Origin: Bryopsis sp. KO-2023
Lineage: Eukaryota > Chlorophyta > Ulvophyceae > Bryopsidales > Bryopsidaceae
Assembly: GCA_030272585.1 (NCBI GenBank)
Contig: BSYQ01000007.1
Location: 5,522,001 to 5,586,000 of the forward strand
Direction: 5' to 3'
Length of the DNA: 64,000 bases
Shown here: in pieces, positions 15,196-26,102 of the stretch
Layout: each line of letters opens with the position of its first letter
Numbering within the stretch: the stretch's first letter is position 1
The notes under the pieces: generated by a model
Told to the model about the DNA's origin: nothing
The model's database searches: none
What the model saw: the letters and a program-made list of their open reading frames with translations, nothing else
Position numbers and translations under genes: made by a program

Positions 15196-18091
15196 ATGAT
15201 GCAAACGTGCCAGAGGCGAATCGACCTCGCTGGGAGGGATCCCCGTTGGGCTCCTCGCCGGGTTGTGCGGCCATTCCTGTCGGGGAACCTGCCAAAACCA
15301 CATCGAACTCTCTCTAATCGAGGTGCAAGAAAAACCTGCATTGATTGGACAACTTTTGATGGATCCAGTTCACAATGTACTTCTTACCCCATTGATTTCG
15401 TGGCAGAGAAAACAAACAATCAGTCCCAGAAAAGAGTGTGGCTGCTGGAAATTGATGAGAAAATTGTGAATGGCAGGGTTGAAGGAGAGAGTGAATTGCC
15501 AGGCTGCCTCCGGGGATGACCCCCTGGTGGTTTTGATCGAATGTGATGGTGTCTTTGTGGATCTCCATGACAATGGGCATCGGATCGCATTCAACAAAGC
15601 ATTCAGGGTATGCCATCCTCTGTCATAAAGATAACCGAATTACGAAAAGGGAAGGGGTGTGGTTGAGATGCTTGAAACACATGCGAGAGAAATATGCCAT
15701 AATTCGGGGGGAAAGAAAAATATGATGTCTGCCATTGACAAAAGCCATTGTTCCTTAAATTCAGTGCCATGTGCTGATGAATTCATGAATGCTTTCGCCG
15801 TTTCTTCTTCATGCGCGTACAAACTCTGTCAGTCTTTGATAGGGGTACAATTAACTCACCTATTATTATTATATTATTTTTCCTTTTTTTTTTTTGGCTC
15901 ACGTTAGCCGAGGTTTCAACAGCTCCATACACAGGGGAGGAGAAATTACAGTGATCCTCCAGATACGTTTTCCCAGTGAGCGTGCTTCGGGCAAAAATCA
16001 AGTTGTTGTATGAGAATGGATACCATTGGGCATCAATCCTTTAAATATATTGCATCAAGGCTAAGAACCTCACGCAGCCCCCAACATGGAGTCGAAATGA
16101 GTGATATGTAAAAACACCACTACACCACCACCCCTATGAAAACATGTTAGCCTGACCATCGTAATGCTTTTTTGGGGGTGTACCTTTTTTTTTTTCTCGA
16201 TCTTGCAGTCGCTGGGCCTTGAGTGTGCGAATTGGAGTTCACAAGTGTATTATGACTTGAGGCGAGGAGGCGATGGGACTGCAGAGGGTATGCTAACAGC
16301 GTTTTTCAATACGGTGTGTTTCCCTGTGTCTGTCCTCAAAAAAAAAAAACTTTGAAAAATAAATTACCAGAAATGACGGGCTACATTTCGACCCTATGCA
16401 ATATGCATTCAAAAACGAGCACGAATGCATACATTTCTGTGCAGGGGAAAATGCTGTGAGGAAGAGGGGGAAAGGGTCATTTTGATTTCTGCGCATTGTG
16501 TTTGTCTCAGGTGGGCTGGCCAATGGCGGTTGCAACAAAGGAAAAGGCTGATTTCACTCGGCAACTTCACCACCAAAAACAGCAAATTCTTAAGGAGCTT
16601 CTTCAGGCGGGGGAGGTGCCTTTGAGGGATGGTGAGAAACACGCTTCAACAGGGATTCGGATAGCCCATAAAATCGCACTGGATGTTCCCTTAAAGGACA
16701 GAAGAAGAAAAGAAAAAAGACTGAGGAAAGAATGTACAATAACAGATGTGGGGATTTGTGAATATGACCATGATTCCAATGTTTTTCAGGTGTTCAGGAC
16801 TTTATCGACGAGGCCCTTGATCGTGGGGCGAAAGTGGGTGCTATCTGTGGAACGCTGTCTTTGAGCGAAGATGATGTATGGGGAAGCGTTGCCGATAGTC
16901 TGACTCCAGTGTCAGCACGGCAGATTTTGCCTTTCTCGTGGCGACACCAACCCTCGGGCGACCCAAACGCCCCCGAAACTCTGGAGGGTAAAATTCAGTC
17001 GGGGATCGATGAGGCAAGTGGAAGGCCAAAAACGTTGGAAAAGGAAATTCAAACTTGTAACTTCAATCAGTCCATATCCGGCCTAGTTTCTGTCAAACGG
17101 TAATTTCTTGGGAAAGATGCTTCTTTTGCCAATATTGTTTGTTCATTGCTGGTGCCTTGTGTGATTCTTGCAATTTATTTTTATTTTTATTTTTTGGGGG
17201 GAATGGGGCTGGAATAGAAAAATGCGTTATTTGATAAAATGACAAAGAAAAGTGAGCGAAATTGATAAAGTGACTGTTGTGATATTTTCCAGTTGAAAAG
17301 ACAAGAGGCCAGGGCATTTGTTGAAACTGTGATGGCAAAAAAGGAGAGTGGCATTGGCGTGGGAATCGATCCAGCCATTCTCGCCGGAAGGACTTCAGGT
17401 AGTCCTGGAGCCTTGCTTTTTTTGTTTTGTTCTTTTTTCGCAATGACACCTTTCCGTCCCAGCACGAATTCAAGTCCATGAAAGAAAAAAAAAAAACGCT
17501 TTCCTTCCATGAGCAGCATTTAATTTGGTTAATGTTTGTTCATACAAAAAAAGGAGCTCTATGTTTTTTTTTCGTGGTAGGTGTGACGGCAGCCTGGATG
17601 TCTGCTGTTATTGCAATGATGGATGGCGGGGTTTCACGCTCAGTGATTATCGGAGCGAATGGCCCCACGATCAAGGTAATCCATGAAAACACAATATATA
17701 TATATACGTCGATCAGGAATCGTTCCTTCTTTTGCAAACACACTGTGTGAGAAGTTTATGCTGCTACTTTGGAGCTTCTTTTCACACCATTTGTCTGTTT
17801 GTCTGTTTGTGGGGTGGACTCTTCCTGAGAGAATGCACAGGAGCTGTCCTGTTCCACAGATGAATGCAAATGCTCCTTTTGTTTATGAGTCTTGAGGTGA
17901 TATGTGTACCTTTTGTTGCGTTTTGCAAGGCGGCAGCATCCGCCAGGTCATTGAGCATTGCTATTCCAGCTGGGTTGTCTCGAAGAGGAAGTTTTCCTGG
18001 TGCTGATGCTTTTTTCGAGAATATGGGGAGAGGCGGGGGCCTGACTTGGAATAGAATTCAAGCTCTGATGGACCAAAAGGCATCTGAATAG
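15196..18091 (+). CDS. CbbY-like HAD-superfamily protein, probably catalytically inactive
   Basis: Plastid CbbY proteins are HAD sugar phosphatases (xylulose-1,5-bisphosphate in plants). Exons: 15196-15322, 15477-15607, 16209-16313, 16511-16631, 16790-16908, 17293-17398, 17581-17675, 17930-18091; 966 nt, 321 aa, close to the plant length. Family features are clear: an IECDGVFVD motif I, GHRIAFNKAF, a GGDGTAEGMLTAFFN cap, VGWP, PLRDGVQDFIDEALDRGAKV, and a C-terminal IPAGLSRRGSFPGADAFF segment. The catalytic set is eroded: the motif I nucleophile Asp is Glu (ECDG), the usual KKKPDP lysine motif is replaced by a GIDPAILAGRTSG segment, and the motif IV VEDS acids read IGANG. I therefore expect a non-catalytic or altered-function paralogue. 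The Arg-rich N-terminus (MMQTCQRRIDLAGR...) could be an organelle presequence; the first intron is the weakest junction. Confidence 0.8.
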
Positions 18092-18860
18092 AATGGAAAA
18101 GAAAGGACACTGACACCCCCTCCAAAAAAAAAAAAAAGTGGCAAGTCACAACAAGAAACACAGGAAAACAGGGGTTTGAGGAAAGAAGAGTGCAATTGGT
18201 CCTTTTTTTTTGTTCGAAACAAGTGGGTGTAGTCGTCAAGGTTGGGTTGTCAGCTTTGGTGGGATGGAATGCATTTTCGATTTGCTTCGAGGTGCTGCTT
18301 TTTTTAAACAGACGTTGAAGTTTTTGGGGTCCTTTGTGGCAAACCTGTATGTGTTTTCTAACTGAGGGACCTCCCAAGAAAAGCATGACACACAGTGAAT
18401 TATGAGAGTTTGACATTTTTTTCTATCTTGTTTGCAGTGTGGTGGAATTTGTTTTTTTTTCTTTCGCGGTCGCCACTGTAATTAATGGAGAAGAATCCAC
18501 TGCAAGAATGAGTCTTGTTCTCGAAGTGAATTTTTATTGTTGTCCAACCATCATCTATTTGGTTGGTTGCCTTGACAAATGCTGGTCAATGTGTGATTTC
18601 ATGAAGGCAAAAAGGGAAGCACCAGAGGAAGAATGCAAAAAGAACCCTCAACAACCGCCATAATATTTCAATGGCGTACTCCCAAAACAAAAGAAGAAGA
18701 AAAAACCCCAAATATCCCCAACATCCCTCCAGACTGGGCGCAGGCACAACGCACGGCAACAAATTCTGTCCGACACAAAAGTGACGTTACTTTTAGAGAT
18801 GTGTAACAATGGTAGGTCGTGCGCAGAATTGTGGAAGAAGATATGAGAAAGTGTACTTAC
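18092..18860. other. Convergent 3' intergenic stretch
   Basis: No coding exon recognised. Lies between the 3' ends of the CbbY-like gene (+) and the coiled-coil gene (-). Confidence 0.4.
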
Positions 18861-18901
18861 CCAACTCGACTGACGCCTCTGTTGCAGCCCTCCAAGCAAC
18901 C
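18861..18901 (-). other. Predicted 41-nt 3' UTR exon of the coiled-coil gene
   Basis: On the minus strand this segment is framed by a good acceptor (pyrimidine-rich, ending ttgcag) and a consensus donor (gtaagt). It lies downstream of the TAA of the coiled-coil protein, whose last coding exon itself ends in a consensus donor 2 nt after the stop. It is therefore best read as an untranslated exon. Confidence 0.4.
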
Positions 18902-19057
18902 CTGCAATCAGAAAGGCACGCGAGTGTAATGTAACGTATCGAAAATTTCAGAGCGTCTGTCGCCCAAGACCACCTTTGGAAATTACACAGATAGACACAC
19001 ACGCAAATAAAGACGAGTAACGAGCTGTCAGCTGATATTTCTTCCCACTGCTTACCT

Positions 19058-19489
19058 TTATGCTTGGTTCATCCACGGTTCGTCCCACTCGGTGTAGGGG
19101 GTTTCGTCGGGGATGAGAGGCAAGCACAGAAGCAACCTGAAGAAGTTCAGGAAGCTTTTGCACTTGGGTGGTGGGGGTGTCGTGGCCGCCGTCGGAGCGA
19201 CCCTTCCGACGATGTTGTGAAGGCGCCAGCGGAGGTCCCGCAAGCGGTGGAGCTCACTCCTCCCGTCTTGCTCCAACTGGCTGACCTCTCCTCGCAGAAT
19301 CTCAGCTTCTGCTTTCAGCTCGAGATTCTCCTTGGCCAACGCTTTCGACCGTAGAAGAACTGCGCCAGAAAGGAAACGTGGTTTGCGACAAGGTAGACAG
19401 GTAGAAAATAATTTACACCCCGTGCAACCCCTCGAGGCGCAATTGACGACACAGCAGCCAGGACTCTCACCCTCTTTCACATCTGCCAT
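19058..19489 (-). CDS. Short coiled-coil protein (hypothetical)
   Basis: Two exons (minus): 19489-19471 (19 nt, MADVKE) and 19359-19058; 106 aa. After the start comes a Leu/Glu/Lys heptad region (LRSKALAKENLELKAEAEIL, then REV/QLEQDGRSELHRLRD) of about 60 residues, typical of a coiled coil. A Pro-rich linker (TTPPPPKC), a hydrophobic patch (LNFFRLLLCLPLIP) and an acidic/aromatic C-terminus (YTEWDEPWMNQA) follow. Other frames of the large exon are closed, so the reading is secure, but no family is recognised. A consensus donor (gtaagc) begins 2 nt after the TAA, so the transcript is spliced again in the 3' UTR (see 18861-18901). The gene starts in a GC-rich patch, head-to-head with POLD2. Confidence 0.65.
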   Translation of the reverse strand: MADVKEGESPGCCVVNCASRGCTGCKLFSTCLPCRKPRFLSGAVLLRSKALAKENLELKAEAEILRGEVSQLEQDGRSELHRLRDLRWRLHNIVGRVAPTAATTPPPPKCKSFLNFFRLLLCLPLIPDETPYTEWDEPWMNQA

Positions 19490-19980
19490 TTTTGCTTGCA
19501 GAGCGATGGATACGGAATACGAGCAAGTAAAAGACCAAGACGAATACCAGAAGCTCGCGTAGCGAGTCGACGGAAACGTGGGCTTTTATTGGTCTCGAGA
19601 AACCGTAGTGCGCTCGCATGTTGGACTGCCTGAGTTACAAACGGTCAGATACCAGCCCTTTCGCGCGAAAAAAGCAAAAAAAGTTCCAACTCCAGGTACA
19701 CGCCAGTAAATCCAATACACAGAGATGAGTAAACAACAGTGTTGGTTTTGAATGATAAGACGTGATCAAAATCTTACAAACACTTGTTCGCTTCCCCACA
19801 ATTAATACTTCCAGATCCAGTAGGACAGTAACCAAACTCTAACTGTCACCCTTTCTGGCCACCCATAATCCTAACCCTTCCAACTAAGACATACAGTCAC
19901 TCCTCCAGTACAGGTTTGAGCTTACTAAGAGTGGGCTGCATTGTAATATTCGTTCGTGTGTAAATGAGTTGAAATTTTCA
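19490..19980. promoter_or_regulatory. Divergent intergenic region between coiled-coil gene and POLD2
   Basis: About 490 bp separate the two start codons; the first part is GC-rich. No exon recognised. Presumed promoter space; no motif is claimed. Confidence 0.35.
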
Positions 19981-22900
19981 ATGCCAGAAAATGATGTGTA
20001 TATGGCAGACGGACAGTTTCTCCAGATTCTGCTCACGGTTGCAGCAACCGCGAAACCAAGTGGCAGAGTTCGCGGAGCATCAGTTGGTCGGTGGACGATA
20101 TCTATAATCATGGAAGGAATGGATCTCGAGGGTCCTAGCGGGACGTGAGTCTGTTGCCTTTCTGCTGATAGTTTTCCCACGGGATCGAACTAGTGTAGAA
20201 TGTCAAATGCGGTGAAAGAACGTTTTTTAATCCGCGTACTTGATACTGGTTTTCTTTTTCCTACGCTGCAATTCGAGTGAGTTTGTTGGGTGGACAGATG
20301 CGCCTTTGACGAGGAATTTTCTGGGGGCGTCGCAACTGATTTTCAACGGCAAAAGAAGCCCAGGTTGACGGCGCAGTGGGCAGACAAAGTGAGCACTTCC
20401 AAAGAGGTTAACCTATGTTACACGTGTATATCTGTAAGAACTATTCCATCGCCACTCTGTGCCCTTCTGTCGGGCTGGATCAGTGGCAAAAACTTCTTCT
20501 GACGATTTTTCAGTGAAGTACTGAAAAACACCGACTTGAAGCTCAACTTCCCCTCTCCACTCCATTTTTTACAATTTCAGTTTGTTACTTTAATTGCACT
20601 TTTGCTAATTTTTAATTTTAAAATCAGAAAGGAAATAAAAAAACGAGAGAGGAAAGCTCTGTTTCCTGGCAGGGTCAACGATTTGTCGTCACGGACAAGG
20701 GAAGCGATCATCAATTTGCACAAACATATTTCTGTAGGCTGAACCAATTGGCTCCGAGTACCGCCAGTGCAGCCCAGAAAAAATGGCCGGATGCACAAGG
20801 TATCTCTTTTGGTCATTTCTTCCTCTGCATGCAAGAATACAATGCATTGAGAGCGAAAATGAAGAAAACAATCTGTGGAAGATGTGTTTTAGTTTGTTGG
20901 ACTTGGTTGGAAGGAAAGCAGAGAGAGAGAGTTTGTCAATAGCTGGGGAAAAAATTTGCAGAAATGGAGTAGCTCACCAGAAAAAGGAAGACACAAAGAG
21001 GAATTATTTATTTTATTTTTATTTTTTTGCATTGAGAAGAATTCGATATAGGTTTTGGACATGCAGTTCTTTGTTGCTTAACCTCTCAGTTTTTCTTCTC
21101 ATCCCCCCTGTCCAAAAAAAGAAAAAAAAAGAGAATATTAGTTTCCTCCCTTTTTTTGGTTCACCCTCTGCTTGAAATTAAGTTGTTGCTACGTACAGTT
21201 TGTTTGAACTTCTTTTCAGCTTTTTGTTTTCCCTTGGATATTTCACGAAACACAAATGCATTCTTTGGGCTCGATTCTAGTTGTGAAGATCCTGGATGTG
21301 AAGGAAAAAAAAGAGGCAGTTGTGATCGGGACCCTTTTCAAAGAAATGAAACTCAAACCCAGCGTTTTGGACGAATATACCTCAGAGAGGGGCGTCAAGT
21401 CAGACCTGGGCAGAGTTTCCCTGTGCTCCGAGGATGACACTATGGCATTGGAAGACGGCAATGCTAGAATGGCGCTCACAGGGAATGGCCTTGTCATAGA
21501 AAAGCTGGTGACAGGTAATCGAATGTCAATTGCTCTATGTTATTTAGGATTTTCTGTTCCATCGACTTGTCGTAGGGTCTGTTTTTTTACCAATTGGGAT
21601 ACATAAATATATATATTTATATTCCATTTAGGATTTGGACGGACGTTTCGGGAGGAGGAGGGGGGGGATGTTCGTCCCAAATGGAAATGGCTTGCAGTTC
21701 CTAATTTTATGGGGGGGGTTGTGCTGAGAACTTTCGGTTGATCAGGAGTGGTGTTGGCTGTGCGAGGAGCGCAACAAAAAAATGGATGCTTCAACGTGAC
21801 CGATGTTTGTTTTCCTGGTGAGTAATAAAGGCGACCAATTTTCCTCCCGATTTTTATCAATCGATTTCCTTCGCCGTGTACCGAAACAATTTGGCAATGC
21901 CAGTTTGTGTAGGATGCCTCTTTTTCAGAAAAAAAAGAAGGGAAACAATGGGTTAAAAAAATGCTTCTCAAAAAAAGGCCACCTGCTCTTTTCCCACTTG
22001 CCCCCGCAAACTTCAACCCTCCTTTCTTAATTGTGAAATACATTGAAATTGAAGTACTGTTGAGTTGATTCATGTGGAATTCATGCATTTGAAATTTGAG
22101 AACTATTTTGTCGTCGCCATTGCTGCTAGGTAGTGGACCCCAGCCCAGCATACATCCACAGGAAGACAAGTACATCGCATTTGTGTCGGGACTGGGGGTG
22201 GGATCCAATCAACCACCACTCGCCTTAGAATTGCTCGGTGAATTCTTGTCAGGCTCAGTGGGGAACGACACTGATAGGGAGATGGTCCAAAAAATCGTTA
22301 GGGTGGTCGTTGCTGGAGGTACATTGAACAGCATGGATGCCCTCGGCATAGCTGCCCCAAATTCCAGACATCAATCGAGGGCATTGGAACCTCTCAAGTG
22401 GGTATTCTTGCATCGTTGTGTGTTTTTGTTTCTGAGCAATTTGGAATGGGCAACTAAATTCTTGATGAAATTGATGACTGGACTGGTTCAAAGAAAACAA
22501 AACCACACCGAAAGCATCGTGTTTCTTGTCCAATTGTGAAGGAGTCGATGTCCTCTTCCGAAATCAACAGATCAAATTCCGTGTGTGTGTTTGTGTGGAT
22601 CTGTGTTTCTTTTACTTGAGACCGTAAACTGCCAAAAATTTTGAAGCAAACGAAAACACCTCCGATGGTGGAACTCATTGCCGCATTCTATGTATTGTCA
22701 TTCAGATGTGTGGTGTGTGGTAATAGGGATGCGTCTATGTATTTAGTCGAGCTTGCATCCTCGGCCCCGGTGGACGTAATGCCTGGGAACGGCGACCCTG
22801 CAACTTTTGCTCTGCCTCAACAACCCATGAATCGGTGAGTGATTCCAGTTTCTGGGCGATTTGCTGCACAACCACCCTTTCAGCTTGCTTTTTCTGTTCT

Positions 22901-24053
22901 GGATAAATTTGCTTTCCTTGGAACACTGCTGGAGTCTTCTCAGGGGTTTCTTCCTAACCGAAGCAAGCGATAGAGGGAATGAGTTTAGCTAAACGTCTTT
23001 TGATGGAAGTGGCTGTCGTGTTTTCGTTTTCTAGGAGGTTGTTTGGTGGGGGAGGGCAATATGCAAATGTGACAATGATGACTAATCCATGCGAATTTGA
23101 AGCAGACGGCGTCAGACTGATGGGCACTTCTGGCCAGAACATTCAAGACATTGAAAGGTGTGGGCATGAAATAATCCCCAAATTTAGGTCCAAATTTAGA
23201 TCTGTTTTTTTTGGTGTTTACAACATCAAAGATTCGCACACCAGGTACGTCTCCACTCCCCCCCCCCCCCCCCCCCCCCCAGAAAAAAAAGAAAAGAAAG
23301 AAGAAAAAAAAGTAATAGGGAGAAACTTTAGAAAAGCATCCAGATATCAACCTGTTACAGTTGTTGAGTGTTACACCACCAAGCCACGTATTCGATCATC
23401 CCATACTAATCAAATTAATGTCCGAATGTTGTACCAAACATGATTATCTAAACAGCAATGTTAAGAGAAAGGACGGAAAAAAAGAAGGGTGCTTGTGTGA
23501 GATTGTTTGGTTTTTTTGGTAGGTATTCTACTTACACCGATCGACTCAAAATGCTGGAGTGTTGTTTGGAGTGGAGGCATTTGGCCCCCACGGCGCCGGA
23601 CACACTGATGTGCTTCCCTCTGAACGATGAGGATCCCTTCGTAATATCAGAAACCCCCCATGTTTTGTTTGCAGGCGATCAGCCTAAATTTGAGACGAAA
23701 TATGTTCAAGGTGAGAAAGAAAAGGGTTTTATTGATGGGAGCATTTGTAGCACGATGATCTACTCACTGGGGTTTATTTCCGTAAATTGCTTTGGACAGT
23801 GGCGAATTAATGCTTTTTTGTTTTCAACTTACTGGAATCTGATATGAAGAAGATAACAATATGAGTTTTAGTGTCGACTGAGGGGTTTTCTTGCTTGTTG
23901 TCTTTTCATTTTTTCATTCATGCAGTGTACGGCGAACAGTGTGTGAGGCTGCTGTGCATTCCCAAGTTCTCGACGACTGGGCAGATCATCCTACTAAACC
24001 TGAAAAATCTGAAATGCCACCCAGTGACTCTGGACTTGAGCTCACTCCAATAG
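19981..24053 (+). CDS. POLD2: DNA polymerase delta small regulatory subunit (subunit 2, B-subunit family)
   Basis: Bridges the catalytic subunit and the remaining polymerase delta subunits in replicative lagging-strand synthesis. Ten exons: 19981-20144, 20298-20388, 20628-20799, 21281-21514, 21746-21817, 22130-22397, 22727-22834, 23035-23157, 23523-23710, 23926-24053; 1548 nt, 515 aa, all phases consistent. It has an OB-fold region (QFAQTYFCRLNQLAP, then VVIGTLFKEMKLKPSVL), a linker (YIAFVSGLGVGS) and the inactive calcineurin-like phosphoesterase domain: SSAPVDVMPGNGDP, FALPQQPMNR, NPCEFEADGVRLMGTSGQNI, LAPTAPDTLMCFPL, DPFVISETPHVLFAGDQP. Human POLD2 is somewhat shorter (about 469 aa); the extra residues are N-terminal (first exon MPENDVYMADGQFLQ...) and this part is the least certain. 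Single-copy replication gene, so a useful orthology anchor. Confidence 0.93.
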
Positions 24054-24184
24054 GCAACTGATTTCGAGAGCTAAAATTGACGGGACACATTCCAGTTATT
24101 ATGATATTAACAATAGAGGATGAGACTTTTTCTTTGGGGGAAGAAGCTGTTGCCTGCAATTGCTCATGTTATAGAATAGACATG

Positions 24185-24327
24185 TGTTATATTGGGGAAA
24201 CGAGAAGGTTACAAAAGACAAACAGACAACCGAGTGTTCACCCTATATCCTAAAACTGGTGGACAGATCTGTACTACAAACCCAGATCTGTACTATAAAG
24301 CCTCACTTCGATTGGGTCGTTATAACA
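24185..24327 (-). repeat. LTR copy A (3' LTR in element orientation)
   Basis: 143 bp, TGTTATA...TATAACA, preceded by CATG. Contains an internal 13-bp repeat (CAGATCTGTACTA, twice) about 20 bp apart. Confidence 0.85.
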
Positions 24328-24518
24328 CGCTTCACGGCGCATAAAACTCCGACCCTTGAACTCTGTTCAAGTTTCCCCACAATGAAATGCGTGGTGGGCC
24401 CATATTTTTTTTTTCTTCCTTGACTAGCCGATACTCAAACTCAGTCAAAAACTTTCTTTTTCCCACTGAACACACAACACAATCTGAACGAAAACTACCC
24501 CTGTATACTATACTCGCC

Positions 24519-24724
24519 ACTCTCGCTACTTTTCGTAGGTATGTGCAGTTCAGGACTTGTTTAACCCAGCGCAGCCCAAACGCCTCTTTCGAACTCACAA
24601 TCCTCGATCTGGCTTGGGGATTTCGTCACTCTCGATACCTTTCATCGTAGGTATGTTCAGTTCAGGGCTTGTTTAACCCAGCGCAGCCCAAACGCCTCCT
24701 TCGAACTCACAATCCTCGACCTGG
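24519..24724. repeat. Imperfect tandem duplication inside the TRIM-like element
   Basis: Units of about 109 bp (24519-24627) and 97 bp (24628-24724). Both contain the block GTTTAACCCAGCGCAGCCCA followed by AACGCCTC and TTCGAACTCACAATCCTCGA; a handful of substitutions and one short gap distinguish them. Confidence 0.8.
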
Positions 24725-25174
24725 TTCGATGCAGACGTGGCTCCCCAATCAGTGTAGCTCGAGAGTACCAAGGGAGTCAGGGGATGTGTCGTATGCCGAG
24801 TGTGTGCTTTGTGAGGAGAGATCTTTTACGTCGTGGTACACGCACGACGGGTCTTCTTGCTTCCGAGAAGAGTGCTTGGCGGTCACACTTCTCCACGCCT
24901 GCGTCAGGTTGTGCTGCCCATAAACACCCTCAGCGACGGTTCTCGTTGCTTGCCAGTCGCTCTGGACGCACGCTCGTTGTCCTTGGGCGCAAAAGGCCAG
25001 ACGGTCTGTGCCTCATAGTAGGAGGTCCCATCGATCGCACCCACTCCACTTGACGTTCTGGGCGTCACCTGGGTGTTGCGATGTGACTAACTGCGCACTG
25101 TTTGTGCGACTTGCTCCACAACTTGCGCCCTCCCTAGAGCGCACTTTCCCAGGGCGAACCTGGCTCCGAAACCA

Positions 25175-25317
25175 TGTTATATTGGGGAAACGAGAAGGTT
25201 ACAAAAGACAAACAGACAACCGAGTGTTCACCCTATATCCTAAAACTGGTGGACAGATCTGTACTACAAACCCAGATCTGTACTATAAAGCCTCACTTCG
25301 ATTGGGTCGTTATAACA
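25175..25317 (-). repeat. LTR copy B (5' LTR in element orientation)
   Basis: 143 bp, same sequence as copy A, followed by CATG. The putative primer-binding site abuts it with no gap. Confidence 0.85.
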
Positions 25318-26102
25318 CATGTATAAATGTAATACTCACATAGCAGAAGGATCTTTCACATTTGTCTACATTCACTCCCAGTAGCAATTGACTCGGTGGT
25401 GTGTTCATCTCATTCAATTTTGCTTATTTGGACAAATTGGAAGAGTGAGGGCCCATTTGTGTAATATCGAAAGAGTGAGAGAAACCACTGCTCGTCTTAC
25501 TCAAGCTTCATGATGTCAAGTCGCGTCACACTGGAGGAGTGAGGGAAGCCGCTCTGCAGCTGGCCTAACACCACGGGGAATTTGCCTTTGGGAATAACTG
25601 CTTCAGTTGGAGAAGTGCGCCGTGTTGAAACGCAATCCTGTGTTAGATTCGCGTGCGGCAGCAATCGGGGCAACTGTTCCTTTTCGAGGAATTTTACACT
25701 CGCTCTTACTAGTTGCGATGCTCGCGGATACGGCCAGCACCTCTCACATTTCGTGCCAAAATCAGGCAGGGACAGGGTTATGGATGATTGATGCAGCCCG
25801 CACTTTGCTTGTTCATGTATCGCAGACAGTTTGGCTGTTTCCTGAGTGAGTTGGGTGTTGTACTCGTTGATGAATCTGGATGAAGGTTGTGTCCTTGATT
25901 CTGTCCTGGTTCGTAATTTTCTCGTATCTTCTCGCATGGCAGACGGGGCAGCAGATCTTCGCTTTCAGAGCGTGGATGTTCGTTTGGTTCTGCGTCTTGC
26001 GCAAGCACGCGTCAACCACCGCTGGTCTGTTTGCATGCATGGAGTGGCCCCTCTGAAAGGCAAACTTCTTTGCCTTGGCAGGTCGAAGGCGTTTTTCTAC
26101 CG
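25318..26102. promoter_or_regulatory. GC-rich region upstream of the EEP nuclease gene
   Basis: GC-rich interval between the TRIM insertion and the EEP-family start. It holds long open frames on the minus strand (next entry) and the presumed promoter of the nuclease gene. Confidence 0.35.
25497..26040 (-). CDS. Possible unidentified minus-strand gene
   Basis: Two overlapping minus-strand open frames run through this GC-rich stretch. One starts at 26040 (MHANRPAVVDACL...) and carries a CCPVC cysteine cluster (near 25945); the other starts at 25937 and runs 146 codons to 25497 without a stop. A GT follows a plausible exon end after FGTKCER. I could not join them into one convincing model and recognise no family. 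It could be a real gene divergent from the EEP nuclease, or simply GC-rich sequence that lacks stop codons. Confidence 0.22.

Larger units (their letters stand above)
24185..25317 (-). mobile_element. Miniature LTR retroelement (TRIM-like), complete
   Basis: A 1133-bp non-coding element bounded by two direct repeats of 143 bp (24185-24327 and 25175-25317) that I find identical base for base. Each repeat starts TGTTATA and ends TATAACA, the TG...CA type of LTR termini. The element is flanked by a 4-bp target duplication, CATG (24181-24184 and 25318-25321). Immediately inside the right-hand LTR, read on the minus strand, lies TGGTTTCGGAGCCA (25174-25161), which looks like a tRNA primer-binding site because it starts with the complement of a tRNA CCA end. 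That sets the orientation as minus. The 847-bp interior has no gag, protease, integrase or reverse transcriptase and contains a tandem duplication. Identical LTRs mean a recent insertion, so an autonomous helper element should exist elsewhere in the genome. Confidence 0.85.

Noticed and set aside
15314..15616. Minus-strand frame MAYPECFVECDPMPIV... treated at first as a separate gene
   Set aside because: It is antisense to the CbbY-like exon with the ECDGVFVD motif; the + strand model joins eight exons in phase to a known family.
15783..16001. Minus-strand frame FSYNNLIFARSTLTGK... with apparent splice sites
   Set aside because: It lies inside an intron of the CbbY-like gene and depended on the rejected antisense model above.
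24328..25174. Open frames inside the TRIM-like element as possible gag remnants
   Set aside because: All are short, overlap on several frames and show no zinc knuckle, protease or polymerase motif.
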